Origin: Streptomyces sp. 1331.2 | GTDB lineage: Bacteria > Actinomycetota > Actinomycetes > Streptomycetales > Streptomycetaceae | Assembly (NCBI RefSeq): GCF_900199205.1 | Contig: NZ_OBMJ01000001.1 | Location: forward strand, 5,511,001-5,575,000 | DNA length: 64,000 bases | Reading direction: 5' to 3' | In this document: one piece after another, positions 23,457 to 31,995 of the stretch | Layout of the letters: each line of letters opens with the position of its first letter | How positions within the stretch are numbered: the first letter of the stretch is position 1 | Notes under the pieces: generated by a model | The model's input: only the letters and a program-made list of their open reading frames with translations | What the model was told of the DNA's origin: nothing | Database searches by the model: none | Translations under genes and position numbers: made by a program

Positions 23457-24629
23457 ATGACGGCGACACGCACCATCCTGGTCAGCGGCGACGCGGGCGC
23501 ACCCGCGGTGGCCGCGGCCACCGCCCTGCACGCCGCCCGGCGCGGCCACCGCACCTGGCTGCTGGCGGCCGACGACCCGCACCGCGCGCTGGACTCCGTC
23601 CTGGGCACCCGCCTGGAGCCCGAACCCCTCCGGTACGCCCCGGGTCTGACCGTCTCCCGGATCGACGAGCAGGCAGCCTTCCGCTACGCCGTCGGCGAGC
23701 TCACCGGCCGGCTCAAGCCCGCCCTCGACCTGCTCGGCGCCGAACAGCTCGACCCCGAGGAGCTCACCGCCCTCCCCGGCATCGCCCGGCTCGCCCTGCT
23801 GCGCGCCCTGCCCGCCGCCGACCAGGACGTCCTGGTCGTGCTCGCCCCGCCGCCCGCCGAGCTGATCGCCACCCTCGCCCTGCCCGAGCAACTGGCGCGC
23901 TACCTGGACCGCCTCGTCCCCGAGCAGCGGCAGGCCGCCCGGGCGCTGCGCCCGCTGCTGGCCGGGTTGGCCGGCGTCCCGATGCCCGCCGACTGGCTGT
24001 ACGAGGGGCGGGCCAAGGCCGCCGCGGCGCTCGCCGAGTCCGCCGCCGCGATCACCGACCCCGGCACCAGCGTCCGCCTGGTCGTCCCCGCCGACGGCCA
24101 CCCGTACCCGGAGCTGCGCCGGATCCGGGCCGGACTCGCGCTGTACGGGCACCGGCCGGACGCCGTGGTCGTGCACGGCGTGCTGCCCGAGGCCGCCGCC
24201 TCCTCGCCCGACCCCTGGCTGGCCGCGCTGGCCCGCCGCCGGGCGGAGGAGCTGGCCGGGCTCGCCGCCGGGACCGACGCCCCCGTGCTGGCCACCGGCC
24301 TGGCCGACGCCACCCTGGAGGCCGTCGCCGACCGCCTGTACGGGGACGGCCCCGGGCCCGAGCGCCTGGCCCCTGCGCCGTGGACGGTCGAGGACCGGCT
24401 CGCCGAGGAGGGTCTGCTGGTCTGGCACCTCGACCTGCCCGGCGCCGACCGGGCCGAACTGGACCTGGTCCGCCGGGGCGACGACCTGGTGGTCGGACTC
24501 GGCACCCATCGCAGGGTGCTCACCCTGCCCTCCGCGCTGCGCCGCTGCACGGTCGCCGGTGCGGGGCTGCTCGACGGGGTGCTCTCGGTGCGGTTCGCAC
24601 CCGACCCTTCGCTCTGGCCACAGGGCTGA
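23457..24629 (+). CDS. ArsA/GET3-like protein with degenerate ATP site
   Basis: 390 residues from ATG 23457, 25 bp after the START-like gene. The overall plan follows ArsA anion pump/GET3 ATPases: a first strand and helix ending VAAATALHAARRGHRTWLLA, a LALPEQLARYLDRLVP segment matching the helix after the ArsA switch II region, and a C-terminal HSP20-like domain (LVWHLDLPGADRAELDLVRR). But the P-loop GGKGGVGKT is VSGDAGAPA, without Lys and Thr, and the Asp of the DTAPTGHT motif is lost (VVLAPPPAEL). It is probably a pseudo-ATPase or a binding protein. Partners are likely the adjacent START-like and DUF5304-type proteins. Confidence 0.82.
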   Translation: MTATRTILVSGDAGAPAVAAATALHAARRGHRTWLLAADDPHRALDSVLGTRLEPEPLRYAPGLTVSRIDEQAAFRYAVGELTGRLKPALDLLGAEQLDPEELTALPGIARLALLRALPAADQDVLVVLAPPPAELIATLALPEQLARYLDRLVPEQRQAARALRPLLAGLAGVPMPADWLYEGRAKAAAALAESAAAITDPGTSVRLVVPADGHPYPELRRIRAGLALYGHRPDAVVVHGVLPEAAASSPDPWLAALARRRAEELAGLAAGTDAPVLATGLADATLEAVADRLYGDGPGPERLAPAPWTVEDRLAEEGLLVWHLDLPGADRAELDLVRRGDDLVVGLGTHRRVLTLPSALRRCTVAGAGLLDGVLSVRFAPDPSLWPQG

Positions 24630-24722
24630 CGGGCCGTTCGGCCGTTCCGGGTGCTGCGGCCGGTCGGGTAGCGTCGGGCCGGAGGGCCGCGGGGTGCGGC
24701 CACGGCTGAGGAGGCGCCCGCG

Positions 24723-25175
24723 ATGACCAGCACCGACGACCGCACCGAGCCCGTCGACGACCGGGCCGACGACCGCACCGGTGATCGGACTGACGGCCGT
24801 ACGGAGCCCGTCGACGGTCACCCGTTCGGGCCGGAGCTGGGTCCGCTGGTGGACGAGGTGCGCCGGTTCGCGGGCGCGCTCGGCGAGAAGGCCCAGGAGG
24901 CGAGCGCCACCACCCTGATCGCCCTCTCCGGCCTGGCCGACCGCCTGCGCACCCAGCAGCCGGAGGTGTACACCCACCTCACCGCCGCCGGCTCCGGGAT
25001 CGCCGCCGCGGGTGCCGAACTGCTGGCCGCCTACCGCGCCGCCGTGGCCGGGCACGAGAGTCGCTGGACCGCGGGGCAGGGCACGGCCGCCGAGAAGATC
25101 GACCTCGACGGGCCTGAGGGGCCGGATGGGCCGGACGGGCCTGAGGGGACTGACGAGCCGTCCGCCAAGCAGTGA
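24723..25175 (+). CDS. DUF5304-type protein, unknown function
   Basis: 150 residues from ATG 24723 with GAGGAGG about 7 bp upstream. An acidic, repetitive N-terminus (RTEPVDDRADDRTGDRTDGR), a helical core of about 80 residues (LGPLVDEVRRFAGALGEKAQ to AAYRAAVAGHESRW), and an acidic Gly/Pro/Asp tail with near repeats of EGPDGPDG. No signal peptide or membrane helix. The helical core resembles the Streptomyces-restricted DUF5304 family, recalled from memory. The function is unknown; it follows the ArsA-like gene by 93 bp and precedes glucokinase. Confidence 0.75.
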   Translation: MTSTDDRTEPVDDRADDRTGDRTDGRTEPVDGHPFGPELGPLVDEVRRFAGALGEKAQEASATTLIALSGLADRLRTQQPEVYTHLTAAGSGIAAAGAELLAAYRAAVAGHESRWTAGQGTAAEKIDLDGPEGPDGPDGPEGTDEPSAKQ

Positions 25176-25367
25176 AACCGTAACTTCCGGAGCGTGACCG
25201 CGTTGCTCTCGTGCGTCACGAAGAAGGAGATTAGATAAGACTTTTGAAGTGTCCTGGCCCGGTTATCCCAGAATTGTCTTCGGTTAATGTATGCGAGGCT
25301 GTGTACGGGGGCAGGGTTGGGCGGTACCGTTCCGTCCAGCGGGAACGAGTGAATAGCTGAGGGACAC

Positions 25368-26312
25368 ATGGCTCTGACCATCGGCGTCGATGTCGGCGGG
25401 ACCAAGATCGCGGCAGGCGTGGTCGACGAGGCGGGCGCGATCCTGGCCCGGACCAGGGTGCCCACCCCGGCCGACCCGCAGTGGGCGGTCGACGCCATCG
25501 CGCAGGCCGTGCGCGAGCTCAAGGAGCAGCACCCCGGCGTCACCGCGGTCGGCGTCGGAGCACCCGGCTTCGTCGACAGCAACCGCTCGACGGTGATCTT
25601 CGCCCCCAACATCGACTGGGAGAACGAGCCGCTGCGCGGCCGGGTCGAGGAGCTCACCGGCCTGGACACCGTGGTCGAGAACGACGCCAACTGCGCCGCC
25701 TGGGCCGAGTTCCGCTTCGGCGCGGCCGCCGACCACCAGGACATGGTGCTGATCACCGTCGGCACCGGCATCGGCGGCGGCATCGTGCTCGACGGCCGCC
25801 TGCACCGCGGCCGCTTCGGCGTGGCTGGCGAGATCGGCCACCTCAACATGGTCCCGGACGGCCTGACCTGCGGCTGCGGCGGCAAGGGCTGCTGGGAGCA
25901 GTACGGCTCCGGGCGCGCGCTGCGCCGCTACGGCCGGGAGAAGTCCGCCGCCGACCCGGTGCGCGGCCGCCGGATGCTGGAGCTCAACGACGGCGTCGCC
26001 GAGACCATCCGCGGCATCCACATCACCCAGGCCGCCGAGGAGGGCGATCCGCTGGCCCTGGAGTGCTACGCGGAGCTGGCCGACTGGCTCGGCCGCGGCA
26101 TGGCCGACCTCGCCGCGCTGTTCGACCCGGGCGTCTTCGTGCTCGGAGGCGGCGTCTCCGACTCCGGCCGCCTGCTGCTCGACCCGGTCGCCAAGGCCTT
26201 CGAGCACTACCTGACCGGCGGTGTGCACCGCCCGCGCGCCGAGGTCGTCCTGGCCTCGATGGGCTCCGCCGCCGGCATCGTCGGTGCGGCGGACCTGGCC
26301 CGGGTGCCCTGA
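25368..26312 (+). CDS. glkA: ROK-family glucokinase GlkA
   Basis: 314 residues from ATG 25368 with GAGGGA upstream. It phosphorylates glucose with ATP. Signatures: the phosphate loop IGVDVGGTKIAAGVVDEAG, sugar-binding VENDANCAAWAEFRFG, ITVGTGIGGGIVLDG, the ROK motif VAGEIGHLNMVPDG and the zinc-binding CGCGGKGCWEQ. In Streptomyces coelicolor the orthologue also carries carbon catabolite repression and is activated at a post-translational level. It stands alone, with a 192-bp leader that shows no recognised structure. Confidence 0.96.
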   Translation: MALTIGVDVGGTKIAAGVVDEAGAILARTRVPTPADPQWAVDAIAQAVRELKEQHPGVTAVGVGAPGFVDSNRSTVIFAPNIDWENEPLRGRVEELTGLDTVVENDANCAAWAEFRFGAAADHQDMVLITVGTGIGGGIVLDGRLHRGRFGVAGEIGHLNMVPDGLTCGCGGKGCWEQYGSGRALRRYGREKSAADPVRGRRMLELNDGVAETIRGIHITQAAEEGDPLALECYAELADWLGRGMADLAALFDPGVFVLGGGVSDSGRLLLDPVAKAFEHYLTGGVHRPRAEVVLASMGSAAGIVGAADLARVP

Positions 26313-26441
26313 CCCGCCCTGCCCTCACCCCAGCTGTGTGACCCCTCCCAGCCCGCCGGCGGCGGTGCGACCGGGCCCCGACCGCTCCCGGACGCACCGC
26401 CGCCGTCGCACGTCCCGGGACCGCCGCGTACGGTCGGACCC

Positions 26442-27371
26442 ATGACCGCCGGACCCGTGACCGCCGCGACCAGCAGCACCGCGAACGCGACCGCCGTGAC
26501 CGCCGCCACTGCCGCGCCCCTCGAACCGCCGCCGTCCGGACCGCGCCGGCTGCGGCTGCTCAGCTACAACATCCGTTCGCTGCGCGACGACCGGCGGGCG
26601 CTGGCCCGGGTGGTCCGGGCCTGCGCTCCCGACCTGGTCTGCATCCAGGAGTCACCGCGCTACTGGCGGCCCGAGGGCCAGGCCCGGTGGCTGGCCCGGA
26701 GCACCGGGACGGCCGTCCTGGCCGGCGGCGGCCGGACCGCGGCCGGTCCGCTGCTGCTCGGCCGGCCCGGCGCGGTGGAGGTGCTGGGGGTGCACGACCG
26801 GCTGCTGCCCAAGACCCGCGGCCTGCACGCCCGGGGCTTCGCCACCGCGCTGCTGCGGGTGCCGGGCGCGGCGCCGTTCACCGTCACCAGCTGCCACCTC
26901 AGCCTGGATCCCGAGGAGCGGTACGGGCAGTTCGAACTGCTGCCGGAGCAGCTGGCGATCGCCGAACACGGCATCGTGGCAGGGGACTTCAACGAGCACC
27001 CGGACGGCCCGGGCTGGCAGCTGCTGGCCTCCCGGCTGCAGGACGGGTACCCGACCGCGCCCTGGGGCGGCGAGTTCACCTCCGTACCGGAGCGCCCCTA
27101 CCAGCGGATCGACGCCGTGTTCGCCACGCCCGGGATCACCGTCCTCGGCTGCGGGGTGCCGCACGGGCTGCCCGGGGTCACCGAAGCAGACCTCCGGGCC
27201 GCGACCGACCACCTGCCGGTGCTCGCCGTCCTCGAACTGCCGGAACGCGAAGCCCCCGAACCGCCGGAACGCGAAGCCCCCGAACCGCCGGAACGCGAAG
27301 CCCCCGAACCGCCGGAACGCGAAGCCCCCGAACCGCCGGAACGCGAAGCCCCCGAACCGCCGGAACGCTAG
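26442..27371 (+). CDS. Endonuclease/exonuclease/phosphatase-family protein with repeat tail
   Basis: 309 residues from ATG 26442; TACGGT at 26429-26434 lies 7 bp before the ATG, so the mRNA may be leaderless. EEP motifs in order: LLSYNIRSLRDD, VCIQESPRYW (metal Glu), TSCHLSLDPEERYGQ, AGDFNEHPDGP, and TDHLPVLAV (Asp-His). This suggests a metal-dependent phosphodiesterase acting on nucleic acid, inositol phosphate or sphingolipid; no signal peptide, so cytosolic. After residue 266 the protein is a low-complexity tail of five EREAPEPP units encoded by a perfect 24-bp repeat. Its TAG stop overlaps the stop of the opposing gene. Confidence 0.88.
   Translation: MTAGPVTAATSSTANATAVTAATAAPLEPPPSGPRRLRLLSYNIRSLRDDRRALARVVRACAPDLVCIQESPRYWRPEGQARWLARSTGTAVLAGGGRTAAGPLLLGRPGAVEVLGVHDRLLPKTRGLHARGFATALLRVPGAAPFTVTSCHLSLDPEERYGQFELLPEQLAIAEHGIVAGDFNEHPDGPGWQLLASRLQDGYPTAPWGGEFTSVPERPYQRIDAVFATPGITVLGCGVPHGLPGVTEADLRAATDHLPVLAVLELPEREAPEPPEREAPEPPEREAPEPPEREAPEPPEREAPEPPER
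27240..27368 (+). repeat. 24-bp coding minisatellite (five copies plus 9 bp)
   Basis: A unit beginning CCGGAACGCGAAGCCCCCGA repeats at 27240, 27264, 27288, 27312 and 27336 and partly at 27360, with no visible variation. It keeps frame, encoding eight residues per unit at the end of the EEP gene. Perfect identity implies recent expansion and likely copy-number variation. Confidence 0.97.
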
Positions 27372-28183
27372 ACGACCGCGCCGTGGTCTGGGTCCTCCGG
27401 CTCGTCCTCGTCGCGGTCCCGCATCCGGGCCACCAGGGTGACGAAGCCGCCGAGGAAGGCGGTGATCCCGACCCAGGCGGGCCAGCCGGAGATCTCCCGC
27501 CAGACCGTGGCGTCGATCAGCAGCAGGGCCGGGCCGCCGAGCACGGCGAGCCAGGCGAACTTGGCGGTCACGTCGGCCTCGGGCAGCGGAGGCGGCTCCG
27601 GCGGGACGAAGTGGCCCTCGTCGGTCTCCTCGGCCAGCTCGAAGTCGCGCGGGCCCGATTCGGCGGCCGGCAGCACCGGCCGGCCGGAGCGGGGGCGGGG
27701 CTGCGGGGCGAGGTCGGCGAGGTCGTCCTGGTCACCGCGGCCGCCGGTGCCGTCCTTGTAGCCGCCCTTGAGCTCGTTCTGGGCCCGGAGGTTCTCGACC
27801 TCCGGCCAGTTGGGGTTGTTGAGGTCGACCGGGTCGTCGAACTGGGCGATCAGGGCGGCGAAGATCTCGTCCTGTTCGGCCTGGCTGCGCTCGGGCGCGC
27901 GGCGCGGCCGGGGCTCGGCGGGGGCCTTCGGCGGGGTGGGGGCCTCGGCACCGCCGGTGTGGCCGGTGCCGTCCCCGATGGCATCGCCGGCGGCGTCGGT
28001 GGCGGCGGCGTTCTGCGCGGGCGGGGGCGTCACGGCGCCGCCCGCGCCGGTACGGTCCGTCGGCGCACCGCCCGGGGCGGCGGCGCCCGTCGCCCCGCCG
28101 TCCGTCGTCGCGCCGTCCTCGCGGGGAGCTTCGTCCCCGCTGCCCGCCGTGCTGCTCTCGTGCACTTCCGGCCCTTCAGCCAT
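27368..28183 (-). CDS. Hypothetical membrane protein with long disordered N-terminus
   Basis: 271 residues. The first ~105 are low-complexity Ala/Gly/Pro/Thr with many acidic residues. A conserved block follows: RSQAEQDEIFAALIAQFDDP, then PPEPPPLPEADVTAKFAWLA and two membrane helices (VLGGPALLLIDATV; AWVGITAFLGGFVTLVA) ending in an acidic tail. The segment FVPPEPPPLP just before the helices is common in conserved Streptomyces membrane proteins of unknown function. Its start overlaps the esterase gene's end by 8 bp on the same strand, so the two form an operon. Its stop codon shares CTAG with the opposing EEP gene. Confidence 0.8.
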   Translation of the reverse strand: MAEGPEVHESSTAGSGDEAPREDGATTDGGATGAAAPGGAPTDRTGAGGAVTPPPAQNAAATDAAGDAIGDGTGHTGGAEAPTPPKAPAEPRPRRAPERSQAEQDEIFAALIAQFDDPVDLNNPNWPEVENLRAQNELKGGYKDGTGGRGDQDDLADLAPQPRPRSGRPVLPAAESGPRDFELAEETDEGHFVPPEPPPLPEADVTAKFAWLAVLGGPALLLIDATVWREISGWPAWVGITAFLGGFVTLVARMRDRDEDEPEDPDHGAVV

Positions 28184-28970
28184 GGTGATCGTCGGATTCG
28201 ACCCGGGTGGCGCCCGCCGCGTGTGCGGGAACCAGCCGTCGGATGAAGTCCCGGCCGGCCGCGAATATTTCCGCCGCGTCGTGGTCCAGCGTCGCGACGT
28301 GGAAGCTGCGCCCGCACAGCCGCTCCGTCACGTCGGTCGAGGATATCCGGGCCAGCACCAGTTCCGAGTTGGCCGGCGAGACGACGTGGTCCTGCGGGCT
28401 GTGGAAGAGCAGCACCGGCTGGGTCACCTCCGGCAGGCGTCGCTGGACCTCCCGCCACAGCCGGCTCAGAGACCAGGCGGCGTGCAGCGGCGTCCGGTGG
28501 TAACCGACCTCGGTGGAGCCGGCCTTGGCGATGTCGTTCACGATCCCGGGCACGCTCGGGACGAGGTGGCGCAGCACCGGAAGCAGCACACTCGCGGGGG
28601 TGTCCGCGCGCACCGACGGGTTGACCAGCACCAGCCCGGACACCGTCGGGCCGTGCAGCGCGGCGAGCCGCAGCGCCAGCGCGCCGCCCATCGACAGCGC
28701 GAAGACGAACACCTGCTCGCACTCGTCGGCGAGGGTCAGCAGCTCCCGCTCGACCTCGGCGTACCAGTCCTCCCAACGGGTGAGCTGCATGTCCTGCCAG
28801 CGGGTGCCGTGCCCCGGCAGCAGCGGCAGCGACACCGTGTACCCGGCCGCGGCCAGGTCCTCGGCCCAGGGCCGCAGCGACTGCGGCGAGCCGGTGAAGC
28901 CGTGACAGAGCAGTACTCCCACCGGTCCGCCGCGGTGGCGGTACGGTTCGGCACCGGGCAGCAACGGCAT
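28176..28970 (-). CDS. Alpha/beta-hydrolase carboxylesterase
   Basis: 264 residues from ATG 28970 with AAGGAG 6 bp upstream. Alpha/beta-hydrolase features: oxyanion motif VGVLLCHGFTGSPQSL, nucleophile elbow FALSMGGALALR (Ser within A-L-S-M-G), catalytic Asp in FHSPQDHVVSP and His in SFHVATLDHD. It resembles Est30-type esterases and monoacylglycerol lipases, which cut short or medium-chain esters. No signal peptide, hence cytosolic. Divergent from plsC and overlapping the downstream membrane protein, so a lipid-related role fits the neighbourhood. Confidence 0.9.
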   Translation of the reverse strand: MPLLPGAEPYRHRGGPVGVLLCHGFTGSPQSLRPWAEDLAAAGYTVSLPLLPGHGTRWQDMQLTRWEDWYAEVERELLTLADECEQVFVFALSMGGALALRLAALHGPTVSGLVLVNPSVRADTPASVLLPVLRHLVPSVPGIVNDIAKAGSTEVGYHRTPLHAAWSLSRLWREVQRRLPEVTQPVLLFHSPQDHVVSPANSELVLARISSTDVTERLCGRSFHVATLDHDAAEIFAAGRDFIRRLVPAHAAGATRVESDDHHG

Positions 28971-29148
28971 GGCGGGCTCCTTCGCGGGCAGGTGGCGCTG
29001 GGGGAGGGGACGCTGGAGGGGGGAGCTGCGGGGAATCCGCATCGTCCCACGCCCCGCGCCGGGCCGTACACCCCCTTCGGCGGGGCCGGGCGCAGCCGAC
29101 GCCCACGGGGCATTAGGATCTAGCGGTCCGCATAACAGGAGGCCCGGC

Positions 29149-30003
29149 TTGTTCTACCGACTGATGAAGATGATCGTCGCGCCACTGCTTCGGATCTTCT
29201 TCCGGCCGTGGCTCGAAGGCGAGGAGAACATCCCCACCGAGGGTGCGGCGATCATCGCGAGCAACCACCTGTCCTTCTCGGACTCCTTCTTCTTCCCCGC
29301 GCTGATCAAGCGCCGGGTCACCTTCATCGCGAAGGCCGAGTACTTCAACACCCCGGGCCTCAAGGGCCGGCTGACCGCCGCCTTCTTCAAGGGCGTCGGC
29401 CAGCTGCCGGTGGACCGCTCGGGCGTGCGAGGCGCCGGCGAGGCCGCGATCCGCAGCGCCATCGCGGTGCTGGAGCGGGGCGAGCTGTTCGGCGTCTACC
29501 CCGAGGGCACCCGCTCGCCCGACGGCAAGCTGTACCGCGGCAAGGTCGGTGGCCTGGCCCGCGTCGCGCTGGCCACCGGCGCCCCGGTGATCCCGGTCGC
29601 CATGATCGACACCGAGAAGGTGCAGCCGCCCGGCCAGGTCGTCCCCAACTTCGGCATCCGCCCCGGCATCCGGATCGGCCGCCCGCTGGACTTCTCCCGC
29701 TACCAGGGCATGGAGAACGACCGCTTCATCCTCCGTTCGGTGACGGACGAGGTGATGTACGAGATCATGCGGCTCTCCGGCCAGGAGTACGTGGACATCT
29801 ACGCGACCGCCGCCAAGCGGCAGATCGCCGACGAGAAGAAGAAGGCCGACGCCGAGCGCCGGGCGGCGGCCAAGGCGGAGAAGGCGGAGGCCGCCGAAGC
29901 CGAGAAGGCTGCCGCGGCCGAGGCGGAGAAGGCCGCTGAGGCCGAGAAGACCGCCGAGGCGCAGAAGACCGCCGAAGCGGACAAGGAGACCGGCTCGGCC
30001 TGA
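29149..30003 (+). CDS. 1-acyl-glycerol-3-phosphate acyltransferase-like protein (PlsC family)
   Basis: 284 residues from TTG 29149, fixed by AGGAGG 6 bp upstream. A possible -10 box TAGGAT lies at 29114-29119. Acyltransferase blocks: ASNHLSFSDSFFF (H-x4-D catalytic pair), VGQLPVDRSG, FGVYPEGTRSPDGKL (phosphate binding) and APVIPVAMIDTEKV. It would acylate lysophosphatidate or a related lipid at the membrane. The last ~60 residues are an unusual Ala/Glu/Lys helix (KADAERRAAAKAEKAEAAEA and similar), not part of the enzyme core, which may be a single long helix or anchor. MacS follows 30 bp later. Confidence 0.92.
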   Translation: MFYRLMKMIVAPLLRIFFRPWLEGEENIPTEGAAIIASNHLSFSDSFFFPALIKRRVTFIAKAEYFNTPGLKGRLTAAFFKGVGQLPVDRSGVRGAGEAAIRSAIAVLERGELFGVYPEGTRSPDGKLYRGKVGGLARVALATGAPVIPVAMIDTEKVQPPGQVVPNFGIRPGIRIGRPLDFSRYQGMENDRFILRSVTDEVMYEIMRLSGQEYVDIYATAAKRQIADEKKKADAERRAAAKAEKAEAAEAEKAAAAEAEKAAEAEKTAEAQKTAEADKETGSA

Positions 30004-30032
30004 CGGCCCGCCGGGCCCAGGGGAGGGGCGGG

Positions 30033-31253
30033 ATGACGGACGTCGGCAGAGCCGGCGCGGTGGGCGGTACGGTCGCAGCCGGCGGCATGTCCGTCGAACT
30101 CCCGCTCTGGAAGGCCATCTCCTACTTCCGGGTGCTGGCGCTGATCTACGCGCTGCTGCGGTACGTCAACTCGTACCTGCACTTCCTGCACCCCGTCGCC
30201 GGCTGGATCTTCCTCGGCGCGCTCACCCTCTGGACCCTCGCCACCACCCGGGCCTTCGCCAACCCGCAGCGCTGCACCTGGTACGTCCTGGGCGTGGACC
30301 TCACCCTCGTGGTCACCGGCATCGTGATGAGCGGTCTGACCGACGCCCCGGGCCGGATCAGCCACGGCGCGCCCACCCTGCCGACCATCTGGGCCGCCGG
30401 CACGGTCCTCGGCTGCGCCGCGAAGGGCGGCTGGCGCCCGGCGGCGGCCTCGGGCTCGGTGATCGGCGCCGCCAACATCCTCTGCCACGGCGGGCCGACC
30501 GGCGACAACCTCCACAACATCGTGCTGCTGCTGGTCGCCGGGTGCGCGATCGGCTACGTGATCGAGCTGGCCCGGGCCAGCGAGGCCACGCTCACCCGGG
30601 CGCTGCAGGTCGAGGCGGCCACCCGGGAGCGCGAGCGGCTCTCCCGGGACATCCACGACGGCGTGCTGCAGGTGCTCGCCCTGGTCCAGCGGCGCGGCGC
30701 GGAGCTGGGCGACGGGACGGGCGGCGCCGGTGCCGGCGCCGGTACGGGCTTCGCCGAGCTGGGGCGGCTGGCCGGCGAGCAGGAGCGCGCGCTGCGGACC
30801 CTGATGACCGGCGGGCCGATCCCGGCCCAGCGCCTGCCGGAGCCGGACGCCGCCGAGCCGCGCGACCTCACCGCGCTGCTGCGCCCGTACGGCGACGAGC
30901 GGATCACGCTCTCCGCCCCCGGCACCCCGGTGCTGCTGCCCGGCCCGGCCGCGGGCGAGCTCGCCGCGGCCGTCGGCGCGGCCGTGGACAACGTCCGCCG
31001 GCACGCCGGTGAGCAGGCCCGGGCCTGGATCCTGGTCGAGGACGAGCCGGAGGCCGTCACGGTCAGCATCCGCGACGACGGCCCCGGGTTCGCCCCCGGC
31101 CGGCTCGGTGAGGCGGAGCGGGCGGGCCGGCTGGGCGTCTCCCAGTCCATCCGCGGTCGGCTGCTGGACCTCGGCGGTACGGCCGAGCTGTACTCGGCGC
31201 CCGGGGAGGGCGTCGAGGTCGAACTGCGCGTCCCGAGGAAGGCCACTCCATGA
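30033..31253 (+). CDS. macS: MacS-like two-component sensor histidine kinase
   Basis: 406 residues from ATG 30033. The N-terminal half has about five membrane helices of the type seen in the Streptomyces MacS sensor. Then the HisKA_3 dimerisation helix RERERLSRDIHDGVLQVLAL with the phospho-His, and an HATPase_c domain with VDNVRRHAGEQARAW (N-box) and IRDDGPGFAPGRL (G1). In S. coelicolor MacRS controls morphology and actinorhodin through membrane-protein targets. The gene overlaps macR by ATGA, so kinase and regulator are made together. Naming rests on architecture and gene order. Confidence 0.86.
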   Translation: MTDVGRAGAVGGTVAAGGMSVELPLWKAISYFRVLALIYALLRYVNSYLHFLHPVAGWIFLGALTLWTLATTRAFANPQRCTWYVLGVDLTLVVTGIVMSGLTDAPGRISHGAPTLPTIWAAGTVLGCAAKGGWRPAAASGSVIGAANILCHGGPTGDNLHNIVLLLVAGCAIGYVIELARASEATLTRALQVEAATRERERLSRDIHDGVLQVLALVQRRGAELGDGTGGAGAGAGTGFAELGRLAGEQERALRTLMTGGPIPAQRLPEPDAAEPRDLTALLRPYGDERITLSAPGTPVLLPGPAAGELAAAVGAAVDNVRRHAGEQARAWILVEDEPEAVTVSIRDDGPGFAPGRLGEAERAGRLGVSQSIRGRLLDLGGTAELYSAPGEGVEVELRVPRKATP

Positions 31254-31948
31254 CCGACCAGCAGCTGATGATCGATCAGCCGACCACCGGCCGGCCGGTG
31301 CGGGTGATGGTGGTGGACGACCACCCGATGTGGCGGGACGCCGTCTCGCGCGACCTCGCCGAGGCCGGGCTGGACGTGGTGGCCACCGCGGGTGACGGCG
31401 AGGAGGCCGTCCGCCGCGCCCGGGCCTGCTCGCCGCAGGTCGTCGTGCTGGACCTCAACCTGCCCGGCCTGCCCGGCGCGGAGGTGTGCCGGCAGGTGGT
31501 CGCGCAGGACCCGGCGGTGCGGGTGCTGGTGCTGTCGGCCAGCGGGGAGCACCAGGACGTGCTGGAGGCGGTGAAGTCCGGCGCGACCGGGTACCTGGTG
31601 AAGTCGGCCGGCCGGGAGGAGCTGCTGGACGCGGTGCGGCGCACGGCCGTCGGCGACGCGGTGTTCACCCCGGGCCTGGCCGGCCTGGTGCTCGGCGAGT
31701 TCCGCCGGCTGGCGGCCGAGCCGGCCCCCGCCTCGGCGCCGGCCGCCCCGCAGCTGACCGCCCGGGAGACGGAGGTGCTGCGGCTGGTGGCCAAGGGCCT
31801 GTCCTACCGCCAGATCGCCGACCGGCTGGTGCTGTCGCACCGCACGGTGCAGAACCACGTGCAGAACACGCTGGGCAAGCTGCAGCTGCACAACCGGGTG
31901 GAGCTGGTCCGGTACGCGATCGAGCAGGGCCTGGACGACGAGATCTGA
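31250..31948 (+). CDS. macR: MacR-like NarL/LuxR response regulator
   Basis: 232 residues. An N-terminal receiver domain (MVVDDHPMWRDAVSRDLAEA, phospho-Asp in VVVLDLNLPGLPG, Thr/Lys switch in GATGYLVKSAGREEL), an Ala/Pro linker, and a C-terminal LuxR helix-turn-helix (LTARETEVLRLVAKGLSYRQ then LSHRTVQNHVQNTLGKLQL). The start overlaps the sensor's stop (ATGA). A strong hairpin terminator follows four bases after the stop. Its regulon probably includes membrane and envelope genes, inferred from the S. coelicolor system. Confidence 0.9.
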   Translation: MTDQQLMIDQPTTGRPVRVMVVDDHPMWRDAVSRDLAEAGLDVVATAGDGEEAVRRARACSPQVVVLDLNLPGLPGAEVCRQVVAQDPAVRVLVLSASGEHQDVLEAVKSGATGYLVKSAGREELLDAVRRTAVGDAVFTPGLAGLVLGEFRRLAAEPAPASAPAAPQLTARETEVLRLVAKGLSYRQIADRLVLSHRTVQNHVQNTLGKLQLHNRVELVRYAIEQGLDDEI

Positions 31949-31951
31949 CGG

Positions 31952-31983
31952 GTCCCGGGCGGGGCGGCCACCCCGCCCGGGAC
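31952..31983. terminator. Bidirectional terminator between macR and trpEG
   Basis: A 13-bp perfect stem (31952-31964 with 31971-31983) and 6-nt loop sits in the 47-bp space between convergent genes. Confidence 0.9.
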
Positions 31984-31995
31984 ACCGTCGACGGC

